64,000 bases of DNA from Cercophora sp. LCS_1 (GCA_036250225.1 JAPZLL010000020.1:310001-374000), one strand, 5' to 3'. Counted from the stretch's first letter, positions 45,182-57,422 are shown. A program made the numbers and translations. The notes: generated by a model not told the origin, from the letters alone.

Positions 45182-46370
45182 ATGAAGCTCCTCGATCTCA
45201 TCGCAGCCCTCGGCGTCACGCAGGTCGCCCTTGCGGCACCCTTGGAGGGAGAATGGGGAGCACCCACCCGTCAGTGTACCGTTTCATCGTCCATGACCTG
45301 GGACCAACTGACTTGAACTCGCAGCCGTCAAACTCGAAGACATCGAGCCCAAGTTCTTCAAGGACCTCGGCAGCAAGCGTGCCCGCGCGTACTACGGTCC
45401 CTACGTGGTTCCCTCGTCCGAAGACCACGAAACCCACGGCATGCAGATGTTCCCAGACATGAACATCTTGCTTCCCTGCCATGACTGCCTCATCACCAGC
45501 TTCACCGCCGACCTCCAATACGAAGGCGGCAAGACAGCCAACGCCAACACAGGCATGTGGCTGCACCACAACGGCCTGATGAATCTCAACCGCTCCGACA
45601 TGGCCTGCGAGCAGTGGCCCGAACGCATGAGCGTCAACGGCAACGAGCGGTCCGTCTTTGACTACACCAACAACGGCGCCCGCAAGGCCGGCTACTACCT
45701 GCGCAAGGGCGAACAGGTCTTCCTCGTGACCGAGGTCATGAACATGCAAAAGGAGCCCAAGACGGTCTACATGGTCATGGAGTGGGAGTACATCCCCACC
45801 ACCCCGAAAGACTTCGACATCGTCTTCCCCATCTGGCTCGACGTCAAGGGCAACTGTCTGAACGAAACCAACGGCGTCGCCAAGGAGGACGGCATCTTCA
45901 CCGCCAAGGCGGCCACGGGCTGGACGTCCAAGTATTCCGGGGACTTGATCCTCGCTGTCTCGCACATCCACGACGGCAACACCAAGCAGGACATTTTCAT
46001 GGACGGCAAGCTGGTGTGCTCGAGCGTCCCCGCCTATGGCGAGACGGCCGAGTTTGTGTCGCATGCCGAGAGTGATGGGCATGGACATGACCATGGTGAG
46101 AGCGAGCATATTTATCATGTGTCGTCCATTACGCAGTGCCAGAATGTGAGCAAGGTGGTGCCAGGCTCGCATTTCAGTATCACGTCGTATTATGACTACG
46201 AGAAGCACGTGCCCATGAAGGATCACGATGGTGGGTTGGAGCCGATTATGGGGATCCAGTTTTTGCATCTTGCTAGGCCGCAGGAGGAAGCCCTCAAGCA
46301 TATTGCGGAGGGCAAGCCGGGTGATTTGGATGCTTTTAGGAACCGGAATAACGGCAAAGGGGGGGAGTAA
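45182..46370 (+). CDS. secreted His-rich protein, unassigned, two exons
   Basis: Exons 45182-45269 and 45325-46370 around a 55-nt intron (GTCAGT) give 377 residues. Signal peptide MKLLDLIAALGVTQVALA. The mature protein has histidine-bearing motifs spaced along the chain (ETHGMQMFPDMN, MWLHHNGLMN, LAVSHIHDGN, GHGHDHGESEHIYH) and at least six cysteines (PCHDC, CEQWP, NCLNE, VCSS, TQCQN). The layout HH ... HxH ... HGHDHGESEH recalls copper-binding monooxygenase-like or Nod19-like folds, but this is only a resemblance noticed by eye. Probably an extracellular metal-binding protein. Confidence 0.72.
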
Positions 46371-46752
46371 AGAGGCGTTTTCAAGATTGGATGGGTTGGG
46401 ATGTCGCGCATTTGATATCTGATCACCAGAGGACATTCGAGGTGCCTGTGGTCAATGGCCTTTCGACGGCCCAGGGGGACTGGGCGTGTTTTCGTACGTG
46501 GCAGTAGCAAAAACCCGCCAGGAACTCATTGGGTCACTACATCAAAGCCAACCATCATGTGGCATTTCCATCCCTAATTACAACGCTATTGACTCAGAAC
46601 TCTTCTCGCCACAGAAAACGGTCCCAGTCGTCCGGTGAATCCGCGTCAAACTCGGCGCCAAACTCAGCCTCAAGCACATCACGCACCGACCTTGCGAGCT
46701 TTTCCTCGCTTCGAGGAGGGAGTATGCCTTGCCTCGATCCCTCTTGCACCAC
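46371..46752. other. intergenic, possible eroded 3' end of family member E
   Basis: No closed gene. It may contain degraded 3' sequence of the gene on the minus strand. Confidence 0.35.
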
Positions 46753-48579
46753 TTAGGAGATAACTCGAAGATATTGTAGAGTGATACGGTAGTGAGGGGC
46801 CTCCCAGGACTTTGGATCTTTTAGCCTCTTGACTTCCTGACTGACGATGTTGAAGATTGTGTTTCCTTGTTTGTCCTCGATCAGCAGGTACTTCATTCTC
46901 GGAGACTCCCTCCATGCCCAGCAGCCTGTAGAAGGAGACAAAAATATACGAAAGATGGCAAACAGTCTTCTCTTGAAAGCGAGATGTAGAAGAGGACGTC
47001 CCTGCCCATCGACCAGGATATCCATAGACTCGGTCCCAGGTCGTTTGTAGTCGTACAGAAACTGGATGAGCCGGTCAGAAAGAAGGGTCTAGAAGGCTCC
47101 AGACGATGGATTCGTCAGCTAGTGCCACCAGCTTGCGTGGCCTACTGGAGGCCTCGATCCAACTGACGGATCTATAAGAAGAAGGCTTTCTGGCCATGGC
47201 CAGAAAGCTGAGGACAGAGGACAGAGCAAAGAATACAATCACGGTTTTCTACTTGAATAAGCAGTGCAGTGTTTCTGACAGAGCCTTGGGTCAGTGATTA
47301 AGTCTGAGGTGACAGCCAACTCCAACGCCGATTTTCCGTCTTGGATTGGGTCGTCAATGGCGATGTGTTTATTGGCGAAGAAGTATTCGACAATCTGGCG
47401 GATGCAGCATAGCATGTCCTCAGCCAAATCTTGGTAACGAGAGAGTCTGTAGCCGCGGATGTGTTTGAACAAGGTAAGAGAGGCCCGATTTCCGTCAAGA
47501 AGCGCCCCAATGATCTGTCTCGCGTGGCTTCTGACCATTCGACGGTAAGCTCCTGTCTTTAAAAGACAAAGCGCCCTGTCATGGTATCCACGACCGAGCG
47601 CGACGACGAGCGGACAGCCTTCAACGCTGACTCTTCTCTTTGACCTCGTGAGCTTGTACTCCCCACCGTGTTGGACAATACACTTCACGCCGCGTTTCAC
47701 AAGTTCCATCATCATATCTGTACGGTGCGGCAGCAGGACGGCGTAGTGGAGTGGTCTATTCCCGAAGAACTTGAAGCCAGGAGTGCTTGCCAAGTTGTCC
47801 GGGTCGTTGCAGCCATCGAACTTGGTAATGAAGTCGAGAAGGTGTACATGGCCTCTCCCAGCAACGATGTGGAGAGCGTTGATGTGATCGACGCGCTGTC
47901 CTGCGTAACACTTATCCAAGGTGTCCCCGTACTTCAAAAGAAGCTGAATAGCATCTACGTGGCCATACCATACTGCATAACCGATTGGAAACCAGGGGAT
48001 AGGAGTCGCTGGGATCAAGCTCGCACCACGATCCAACAGCCACTTCATAGCCTTGGTGTTGTTCTTTGCTGTGGCCAGATGAAGAGCAGTAAGACGTTGA
48101 ACGGATTTCTCGTCTTGGTACTTCCGGATAGTGAATGGGTCTGTTTCGTCTGATCCTGGGAAGGTTTGTTTCAGTTGTCGAGGAGGAACCTTGTAGTGAG
48201 CGTCAAGGTCACGGCGAGAAAAGTGGTGACCATAGAAGACTTGAAAGGTGTCCACGTTGATCAACGCATCAATTTCCGTACCCGCAGCGAGCGCCTTCGG
48301 CACGGTTGTTACACAATCATTTACAGCGCCCCAAGCAAAGGCGAAGGGTGCGCGAGATTTGGCATCGCGGTTGTAAATGATTGGGGAGCAAATGTCGTAG
48401 TACCATCTTGATGTCCTTGCCAACGACCACAGACCTTTTCGTGCTGCACGCCGTTTCTGGAAGGATTTGTCTTCGACCTCTTCCAGGATGCAGTTCACGA
48501 TCATGAGGGCAATCTCACATGGCAAACGTGAAATGGCTGCCATCACAGGATTGAGTTGTGAACGAGTTCTCCGCCCCAT
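46753..48579 (-). pseudogene. F-box-like/ankyrin family member E, interrupted near its 3' third
   Basis: From ATG 48579 (or 48543) the frame reads ISRLPCEIALMIVNCI, ARTSRWYYDICSPIIYN, FAFAWGAVNDCVTTVPKAL, then ankyrin repeats (LTALHLATAKNNTKAMKWLL, WFPIGYAVWYGHVDAIQLLL, INALHIVAGRGHVHLLDF) closely parallel to D. It stops at 47239-47241. About 150 bp further, in the same frame, SDRLIQFLYDYKRPG and GRPLLHLAFKRR at 47080-46980 match D again and run to 46753. D has no intron here, and no in-phase donor with good consensus pairs with the CTAG at 47089, so an insertion or decay is more likely than a new intron. The first 446 residues could still be expressed. Confidence 0.68.
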
Positions 48580-49794
48580 TGAAGAGTATGCATCAGAGGG
48601 ACTGCAACCATCTGCTCTGCGTTGATCGTGGGGGCGTGGGGGACGGCGAGCCTTTAAATGGTCAAATAGAGGAGGCCATTCTTTGTATTCGTCACAAATT
48701 TTACGTGAGTCAGGTACGGCAGTCACTGTGACACGGCTTTGCCGCAATCACCACAAGCCTCCTCTGATGCCACCTGGTCACCACAAAGGGCAATCAAGAC
48801 AGAAGGAGTACATCGGATTCTTGAGCTGAGCACCGACCTGATTCTAACAGGCGTTGCACAAACTACGATAAACTGTGCATGAAAGTTAGCAACATACAGA
48901 AATCCTCCCCCCTAAAAAAAAATAAAAAAATTTAGGAACACGTGGGAAACGCTGTTGAAGGACGGGAATAAGACTATATGTAAGAATACGACTGCTTAAG
49001 ACATACGGGATGGTCTCACGCGCCCTTAAGGACAGAGTTTCTACCAGTTGCACACTCGTCTAGCATTTTCAATAGCTACCTGCCTATGATCCCGTCCAAA
49101 GACCAGCAGAGTCAACTTGCTCGGATCTGCGAGGCTAACTGAAAGAGGAAAAGTGGAGCTGTCCGGCTGGAGTCTGTGATTGCGAGGGCAAAGGTAGGAA
49201 ACGTCGAGAGACTGAGTAGAGAAAGCTTCGTGTTCACTGCTGCTAGGTCTAAGTGTTGGAAACCGCCACGACTACCCGGTTCTTGAGCAACTGTAGTCAA
49301 GGTCAGGCACCCTATATAGTTGTATAGTTGCAACCTCCACATGCTTCTTGTTGAAGCTCTTGTTAAAAGCCCGTGCCGATATCCCATCTCGGGTATCAAC
49401 TCCGACCCAACATCCGTGCAGATCACAGAAAAACTGCCAAGCATTCACTCATCCCAGCATATATCACACTGCCTTTATCGTCCCGGCGACTTCAGCCGTC
49501 CTTGGCTCTTGGCCGCACCACCTGCTTCACTGTCTCTTCTCGCAATGCCAATGCCGCGACGATCTGCGTGCGATTACTCCGGCTAAAGCTTGGGTCTTTT
49601 CAGCGCCCACGGTTCAGCATCCCAATGTACGAATCAGCAGGGCAAACATGTGTCCACTTCATTCGCAGGTGAAACGGTATCGCCGACATTAGCCGGGCTG
49701 AAATGCGCAACTCTGTCATCAAGGCCGGCATGGCACAAAGTCTTGACATGCTTGGAAATTCTTGCATCTTCTCAATTCAAATAAACAGGAGAAG
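48580..49794. other. 1.2 kb intergenic
   Basis: Divergent promoter region of E and the SET gene. An A-rich AAAAAAAATAAAAAAAT stretch lies at 48915-48932. Nothing else supported. Confidence 0.4.
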
Positions 49795-51208
49795 ATGTTT
49801 TCGCTACTAGTATTCGCTGCCCTAGCACGGAGTGGCTCAACGTCGCAGAGCACCTCAACACCGCCAAACTACGACGACCCCGACACGCCGGAAATCCTCA
49901 CCTGCAGCAACAACCCGCCCGGTCCCCTCCGGCCACTCACCCATCTAACAACATGCTCACCACTCATCGACGACATCAAAGCCCCCGAAATCGAAGGCCT
50001 GGTCCCCTGGTCCTACCAACCCTGGTGCACCCCGCCAAACGACGCCAACAGCAAACTCTGCGCCTTCACCGTCTCCAGTCTCCGCGGCGGCCAAGGCATG
50101 AGCATCGTCACCACGCCCACCGTTGCCGCCAACATCGCCAACAACCTCCAAGACCCAGATATATCCTGGCTTGAGCGGGAACGAGGCGAGCGCCTTGCCG
50201 CGGACCCAACTAAACCATACATCATCAAGCAGGTCCCCGGCAAGGGCCTCGGTGTTATTGCCACAAGGCCAATTCCAGAGGACACGGTGATCATGGTCGG
50301 ACTACCACTCATGATGCAAATCACGGATTCGAGGAAATGGCCTACGCGGAAAGTGTTTGAGACGCTGCAGCATGCGAGCATGAGACTGCCGATGGCTGAG
50401 AAGCAGAGGCTGTTGAACATGGCACACAAGGGGAAGGGGTATATCGTTGATGATATCATGAAGACGAATACTTTCCAGGTTACGGTGGATCGCGTTGAAC
50501 ATTCAGGGTTGTATCCTGAGATTGCGGTGAGTTTTTGGGGTTTGGTGGGATGGATGCGGGATGCTGACGAAAGTAGAGGATTAATCATGCCTGTAAACCA
50601 AAGTGAGTGCTTCCGTGCATTGGGGAATGGGCAGTTGCTGACGGGTGTAGCTGCTACGTGCGGTATTCGCCGCGTACACTGGCGGTTGAAGCGGTCGTGT
50701 ACAAGGATATCGCTGAGGGAGAGGAGTTATCACTTAGCTGTAAGTTCCCTACCATATCTTCAGCTGGGAAACTGACAAGAAAGACATTCCGATGAACTTT
50801 TTAACGGCGCAGCGGAAGGAGTTTCTCGAGAACTGGGGCTTCAACTGCACATGTTCGCTGTGCACTGACAAGGAGGCATCGCATCACTCGGATCATAACC
50901 GGCAGAGGATCCAGGAGGTGCTTGAGTCGCTTGACTATCCCGATAATCAGACTCATGAGAAAGTTAAGGCTGCAATTATGGAGGTGGAGGATTTGGTCAA
51001 GCAGGAAGCTTTGGAGGGACAGCTGGGTGATTTCAATAGTATCGTGGCTGAGCTGTACTTGGATATGGGCGATTTCAAGCTGGCGAGGGAGCATGGCGAG
51101 GTGGCGTTGAAGATGCTGAGGAAGTATGCGGGCTTCGATAATGTTAGGACGGATGCTGCGGTGGAGTTTTTGGAGAAACTGAGGAAAAGGGAGACGGAAA
51201 GGAAATGA
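49795..51208 (+). CDS. SET-domain protein with signal-like N terminus, four exons
   Basis: Exons 49795-50526, 50577-50602 (26 nt), 50651-50739 and 50784-51208 give 423 residues; introns are 50, 48 and 44 nt. Residues 1-17 (MFSLLVFAALARSGSTS) look like a signal peptide, followed by a cysteine-bearing segment (ILTCSNN, TTCSPL, PWCTPP, KLCAF). The SET fold begins at about residue 140 (IKQVPGKGLGVIATRPIPED). The tiny second exon and the splice after it build RINHACKPN, the NHxCxPN core; EGEELSLSYIP is the last SET motif, and WGFNCTCSLC the post-SET cysteines. A helical repeat-like C terminus follows. SET enzymes methylate lysines; secretory-type SET proteins are numerous in ascomycetes and uncharacterised. 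Confidence 0.88.
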
Positions 51209-52282
51209 GAGGTATAGAGTCGATGCGAGCGGATTAGTAAAGACGCGTCTCTTGGTTAAAGATGTTGCCTGCTGTGTTGGAACTTAAAGCGCTACAGCGA
51301 AAGTCAAGTGACTATCAAAAGCGGGTATCCAAGAGATTCGACAGCTTCGAACCCCTGCCGTTCGGAATGCTCCGGAAAACTGGGCTACCTTGGCGAGGCC
51401 TGGCCTAGACTCGAATCTAGAGGACCTCGATAAGACACGAATCCGTCCCAGAGTCGTCAAGCTGAGGTCTCCGCCTTCTTTGACGACGCAAAAGTGGTCC
51501 AGGCAATCAACTGTCATTTGTTCTGCAATTTGTGCAGCTATTTTGAGAGCATCGGGATCTAGCCTAAATGGTGCGGTCTAAGCCAAACCAGTTCCCGCTC
51601 CGAGAGTCCGGGTGGGGAAGCGGAGAACCTGGTCAAAAGACGATAGTTTCCCAAAGGCCTGGTTCAATCGGATTGCGTGATGGGCCCAGAGTTGACAAGA
51701 CTGTGCTACGGGCCCGAGAGAGAGGTCATATCATCTTAATGCTCGTTTAACGACTCCACAGTTTGTTGTCCGAAAGGAATGTCCAAGGCCGCCAGAGTGC
51801 AACATCGCTTGGCGTAACTCGCTTCCAAAGCCCATTGCCCCTGGGGACAACCTGTGTCTTGTTCCGACTGGCCCTGGCAGATCTACTGTGCATGCAAGCC
51901 ACTGGAAGGTGAACCGAGAACGGTCCGCCCACACCACCTTCATATACGACGCGAGAATCGTGGAAGGAGCCGGACGGACAGCTCTGATAAACAGCGGCTC
52001 ACACCTCGACTTCCCGTCCTCAAGATCCGAGCAACCGAGGATCCTAAGCGAAGAAGCTTGAGCAGGAACATACATAAAATGCGACGTCGACTCCACGGTG
52101 GGTAGCAGCGCTGCGATATCATTCCGCCGGCGCGTCCAGCGAAATCAACAAAAACCAAGCTGTCACCGACAACTTCCAGGCCGATCCCCTGGGTGTCGCC
52201 GAATACTAAACGAACACGGCTGTCAGGTATCAGAACGACACGTACCAGCTACCCTCTCCATTTCTGCCACATAGATTTCAAG
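51209..52282. other. intergenic
   Basis: 1.07 kb, nothing supported. The palindrome at 51410-51423 (CTAGACTCGAATCTAG-like) was checked as a tRNA T-arm and rejected. Confidence 0.4.
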
Positions 52283-54280
52283 ATGAAGCCTCTGTGGGTG
52301 GGGTTGGCTGCTCTCGTCTCGATTCCGCTCTCCGCTGCAAAATCGAATTGCCCGCTCTACGGCCCACAACTACCAAGGCCAAAGAACTTGTTTTGGGAGC
52401 CAGGGATTCAGTATGCGGCATACATCCTCGACGACATCTTTCCGCAGTACATCGACAATGACAACAACACAGGATCACAGAGATTCTCTTATTCAGTCGA
52501 GGTGTTTAGCGGGACTGAGGATCTACCTTTGTGGCAACACCATTGGACGGCTCCAAACTTGGCGTCACTAAACTCGACAGGCGTCAAGAAGGTGGATGGA
52601 AACTCGGTCTACCGGATTGGAAGTGTGACCAAGATCTTCACCGTCCTTGGTTTCCTTGCATCTGTTGGTGATGGAGTACTGAACGACCCGGTGACCAAGT
52701 ATCTACCAGAACTTGCAGAGCTGGCCGAGAACAGCATCGAGTCTGCCATTTTTGCGCCTGACTGGGAGTCTATCACTGTTGGGTCGCTGGCGACACAGAC
52801 TTCGGGGTTGATACGCGACTGTGAGTATGAACAGCGGCGAGGAGGGCATAATCACTAACAGGAATAGACTCCATATTGGGCGAGCTGTCTTACCAGATGC
52901 CACTCGAAAACCTCTACAAACTGGGATTTCCGCCAGTTCCCATCACGGAATTCCCACCATGCGGTGCCAACTGCAACCGGACTCAGTTCTTCAACGGACT
53001 TGGCAAACTGCCCCCCTCACTTCCGCCAAACTCGACGCCCGTGTACTCAGACCTGGGGTTTACTCTGCTCGCCTGGATTGCCGAGAAGATCACAGGAAAG
53101 GACTTCAAGACCATCCTCGAAGAAAAAGTCTTTAAACCTCTGAATCTCACACACACATTTGTCACAGCACCAGATGACTCCCTCGGTATCATTCCGGGAA
53201 ATCGCGACGCAACAGGCTGGGCCGGTAATCTTGGCGAAGAATGGCCGTACGTCTCCCACCGTCTCCAATTCCGCAACTAACAGCTTTAGAACCGGAAATA
53301 TGTACACCTCGCCCTCCGACATCTCCACCCTCGGCCGCGCCATCCTGCGCTCAACCCTTCTCAAACCAGCCATGACACGGCGCTGGCTCAAACCGCACTC
53401 TTTCTCCTCCGACCCCAAAGCAATGGTTGGCATGCCATGGGGCGTCCGCCGCATCGACCTAGCCGAGAGTCTGTTCCCTTCTCCCATCCTTCTGCCTTCC
53501 ACTCCACAGACCCTTACTCCGAGACTAATCTGATACCGCCCAGACAACACCTACTACCAATTCGTGCACACCTACAACAAGGCCGGCTCCATCGGCTCCT
53601 ACTACACCCTCCTCGCTCTCATCCCCGAGCTCGACATAGGCTACACCGTCATGGTAGCCGGCCAACCACCCGGCTCCTTGACAATGGACATAGCCGAAGC
53701 CCTCACAAGCACTTACATCCCAACCCTCACGAATGTCGCCCGCATCCAAGCCAACGCCACCTACGCCGGTACATACCGCTACACAGGCAACATGACGTCC
53801 TCCACCAACTCCACGGCTAGGTACAATGCCACATTGGGTCGATTCACCAAACGCCAGGATCACATACAACCGCTCAACTCATCCCTCACTGTTGTCATTG
53901 ACGACAAACCCGGTTTGGGAGTGTACAACTGGTTCTCCAACGGGACGGATATGTCGTACGTAGCAGCCGGCATCGCGAGCAATCTGAGCAGTGACTACTT
54001 TGAGAGGATGCAGCCCAGCGTGCGGTTGTATCCGACCGGGTTGGAGGAGAAGACGGAGGATGGCGGGAAGAGGGTCGCGTTCAAGGCCGTGTTTGAGGAT
54101 TTGAGTCTGCCGAGCCGGAACTCGACGTACACGAGCGATTGCGCGACGTGGGTGAGCGTTACGGCCGTGGTGTACGGGAGCAGGCCGCTGGATCTGTTTA
54201 TTTTTGATTTCGGGGCGGATGGGAAGGTCAAGGCGGTGGAGAATGCGGCGCTGAGGTTGGGGATGGACAAGGTGTCTTAG
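52283..54280 (+). CDS. secreted beta-lactamase-like serine hydrolase, four exons
   Basis: Exons 52283-52820, 52868-53246, 53284-53468 and 53544-54280 give 612 residues; introns are 47, 37 and 75 nt, the second unusually short. Signal peptide MKPLWVGLAALVSIPLSA. RIGSVTKIFTVLGFLA contains the SxxK nucleophile and general base of class C beta-lactamases/penicillin-binding-like hydrolases; VYSDLGFTLLAWIAEKITGK is the YxN-like region; the KTG-like element would lie in HTYNKAGSIGSYY. The C-terminal 200 residues form a lipocalin-like extension (AGTYRYTG) with many N-glycosylation sites. Family members act as esterases or peptidases, some with lactone or polyketide substrates. Substrate unknown. The third donor (GTCTGT) is the weakest of the splice sites. 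Confidence 0.85.
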
Positions 54281-54682
54281 CTGTTTTGTGTGACGAATCT
54301 GGCGCCCACGTGCCTATGATCACCCTAGCTTAGGCTCGGCTAGGTCTTTGCTCAGGTTTGCTTACCATTGCTCACCTTAGTTACCATTTTAGCAAGTCTA
54401 CGCTGAAATATTAAGGCTGCATTTCCACGAGGGGAATCTTCCGTGTGTTAGGATGGGGGTGTCTACGGCGAGACTGGGTTGGTGACCATAAGCACGTGAC
54501 TGCTCGCTGTGGTTGGTGAATATTGCCACTGGCGGGGCCGCCGACAGCGCGGGGCAGGGGACTGACTGGGTCCATAATTTCGACAACTGGTGTCGAGATC
54601 CCATCGGGCACCTAATCATCAATCCGCGCTGTCCCACAACCAATTTAGCCTCCCGGATGATTCAGGGCGCCAGAACTCCGCC
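54281..54682. other. intergenic
   Basis: 400 bp with tandem TTAGCTTAGGCTCGGCTAGG-like words at 54325-54355; no gene. Confidence 0.4.
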
Positions 54683-56695
54683 ATGACTCTGTACGCTCCG
54701 CTCGACGCAACGAAACAGCAAATACGGCTCATGTCAATCAAGTCCATTGACAACGCCGGGAACATCTCGGTCCAGCTTCACACCGCCATTTTAAACGAGG
54801 AATTACCCTTCTGCGCACTATCTTACGTCTGGGGCGACGCTTCCATTACCGAGACCGTCTTTGTCAATGACTTACCCTTTCAGGCCACTAAAAACCTCGT
54901 CGAGGCTTTGAAGGCTCTTTTTAAGATGGGCTTGGCGAGATGGAATCTTTGGGTCGACGCTTTATGTATCAATCAGTCCGACACTGCCGAGAAGAGCACG
55001 CAGGTGGCCCTCATGTCGCAGATTTATCGTTCTGCAATGACCGTCATTGCTTGGTTGGGTCCTGAGGCCGATAACAGCTCTACGGTCATGGACCTGTTCG
55101 GCCGCCTGGCGGAGGACCCCAATCTGGATCCGGATAGGCCGGATAGCGACGTCTTTGGGTTCGATTTCCTCGCGGCGGATGAGTACAGAGACATACTCGA
55201 CAAGTTCCAATGCAGAGACGTAGTTGGGAGTATTACAGCGTTGCTTGCTGATCGGCCGTACTGGAGCAGGATCTGGACATTCCAGGAATTGATTCTTGCC
55301 AAAGATTGCCTACTTCTCTGTGGGGATCATGCGATGAACCTCGATCAGTACGACCAGGTGAGGGCGTGGCTCGACGATGAGGGGGAGCTTCAATTACCTA
55401 CAATCCCGCCACATCCAGCTCTGGCGTCTCTAGTCGACACCGTGGCAAGAGGCTCGCAGGACGAAATGTGGCTAGCGCCTAAAGTAGCGGGATTCTTCAC
55501 AGGTATACTGTTGGAGAGGGACGGGTTTGACATCGGGGGTAACCAGAATATTCCCCTCGCAGCGCTGGAAATGGCGCTTGGGAGACGAGCCACGAATCCG
55601 AAGGACTATCTCTACGGCGTCGTGAACGTGGCGTATCGGGCATTGGTTGTTGACTACTCGCTGTCCACGGCAGGTGTTTACGAGAATTTTGCCGCCACGC
55701 AGGTGAATTCTCTCGAGGATTTATCTCTTCTCTTGCAACACTCAGGCGTCGGGCGTTCGGGACAAGACTGTGGCATTCCGTCTTGGGTGCCGGACTGGGA
55801 CTGGCTATCCAAGTTTGGGAGGGAGTGTTGGCAGACTGTTTCTCGATACGGGCTCTACAATGCCAACGGTGGGTTAACAGCGCCTGATGGGTCCCTGCTG
55901 CGGTCAACGGTACAGCACGGGAAGTTGTCCGCGGTAGGCGTGATGCGGGATGAGATCACAGAAGCGTGTGCTTCTGCAAAAGAGTGGGATACGACGCCTC
56001 CCGAGGAGAGACTCGCCAGGGCGCTCGAGTTTGTTCTAGAGACGGACCTGACGATGATAACGCCGGAGCTTTTACCAGAAACGCGCTTAAAACAATCGCT
56101 ACTTTCTGCCTTCCGGCTTCTCTGCCAAGACCGCGACTTCCTGAGTTACAAGCCGACGAGATGGGATCCCAACATATCCTTGTCAACAGCAGCTTTGCTG
56201 TTGCTGGTGGAATACCTCGCGGCATCGAAAGCCGGAATCCCGGACAGCCGCGGCGACAACACTCCGGAAGAGCATCCAGAGTTTAGCGACAAGGATAGAT
56301 CCTGTATGACAGACGTGCTTCTCGGTAGTCAACAAAGCACTCACTCCTGGGGAGAGGCAATATCGGCTGCTAAGCGGAGGTTTACCGCTGAAGATAACCC
56401 AGAACGTTCGCTGCAGGCACATATAGAATCGTTCATTGATCGGTCTTCCTTCGGGTCGCTGGGCTTGGTTCCTTTCAGAACAAGTGAGGGGCTTTTGGGA
56501 GTGGCGAGGCCCAATATTTCACCGAAAGACTTGGTCTGCGTCATCTCCAGCTCAACAATGCCTGTGATTCTGCGCAGGCACGAAGAAGATTACGTATTTG
56601 TGTCGCTGTGCTGGGTATTGGGTATTATGGATGGAGAAGTAAAAGCTGCGAGCCAGGAGGGGAATGAAGTTGCGTGGAGGTTTGAAATTAATTGA
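54683..56695 (+). CDS. HET-domain protein, intact, intronless
   Basis: ATG 54683, 670 residues. The HET domain lies at residues about 20-190: LPFCALSYVWGDASITE, LWVDALCINQSDTAEKS, QIYRSAMTVIAWLG and WSRIWTFQELILAKD, all core motifs present. The middle has GRRATNPKDYLYGVVNVA, a segment linking to the helical C-terminal half. The last 60 residues (GLLGVARPNISPKDLVCV, VFVSLCWVLGIMDGEV) match the C-terminal domain of this HET subclass. HET proteins drive heterokaryon incompatibility or immune-like cell death when activated. There is no NACHT, ankyrin or WD40 module. It is the only one of three HET genes here without an internal stop. Confidence 0.92.
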   Translation: MTLYAPLDATKQQIRLMSIKSIDNAGNISVQLHTAILNEELPFCALSYVWGDASITETVFVNDLPFQATKNLVEALKALFKMGLARWNLWVDALCINQSDTAEKSTQVALMSQIYRSAMTVIAWLGPEADNSSTVMDLFGRLAEDPNLDPDRPDSDVFGFDFLAADEYRDILDKFQCRDVVGSITALLADRPYWSRIWTFQELILAKDCLLLCGDHAMNLDQYDQVRAWLDDEGELQLPTIPPHPALASLVDTVARGSQDEMWLAPKVAGFFTGILLERDGFDIGGNQNIPLAALEMALGRRATNPKDYLYGVVNVAYRALVVDYSLSTAGVYENFAATQVNSLEDLSLLLQHSGVGRSGQDCGIPSWVPDWDWLSKFGRECWQTVSRYGLYNANGGLTAPDGSLLRSTVQHGKLSAVGVMRDEITEACASAKEWDTTPPEERLARALEFVLETDLTMITPELLPETRLKQSLLSAFRLLCQDRDFLSYKPTRWDPNISLSTAALLLLVEYLAASKAGIPDSRGDNTPEEHPEFSDKDRSCMTDVLLGSQQSTHSWGEAISAAKRRFTAEDNPERSLQAHIESFIDRSSFGSLGLVPFRTSEGLLGVARPNISPKDLVCVISSSTMPVILRRHEEDYVFVSLCWVLGIMDGEVKAASQEGNEVAWRFEIN

Positions 56696-56995
56696 GGGCC
56701 CATAGAGGTGCCATGTGTTAAAGTTCTAGATAGCTGTGGGCTCGCAGGGTTGCATTAACAATAGGGCTTTCAGGACGAGTCACAAGCACACCACGCCCAG
56801 CGCGCATATACGTCGTAATTGGAATTGTTGCCTGGGAGCTATCCTTACAGGTTACGCGTCATCAACTTTCCATCACTAGGAAGCTTTAGCTGGGGGGGAC
56901 AAAACAAGGGCCTCTGAGGCTGTGTGCCGGCGGCGTATGGGATCACTCTAGCTTAGGGAAGAAGAAGGGGAAGCTCAGGACAAATCAGCCACAGC
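56696..56995. other. intergenic, convergent
   Basis: 300 bp with no gene. Confidence 0.4.
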
Positions 56996-57387
56996 TCACC
57001 CCAGTAGAATCTCAACCTCGCCCTTTTCCATCCCATCCCAAGCCTTCCTCACCACCCTCCCCAGGCCCTCCCGATATGCAACCTTCTTCCCATTCTTCTC
57101 GTCTCGCCAGCCCACCCACATGGCATTCCAAAACTCATACGGCACACAGTGCTCCTTGACCTTGTCCCCACAAGACCACCACGACATGGCGCACATTTTT
57201 GGCTGCGAGCACTGTGCATGAAATAAATCCAACTCTGGCATCTCCCACCCAATGGGCGGCGATGAGGCAATCCCCATGGAGAGGAGAATGATGGGGATTT
57301 TTGTGCCTGGTGACGGCACATACCCGCCGGGTCTGATGGCGCCGATAATCTCTCCACTGTCGGAAAGCAAGGCGATATCCTTGCGCC

Positions 57388-57422
<35 letters not shown>

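Noticed and set aside
51400..51425. T-arm-like hairpin
   Set aside because: Only a short palindrome; no cloverleaf can be built around it.
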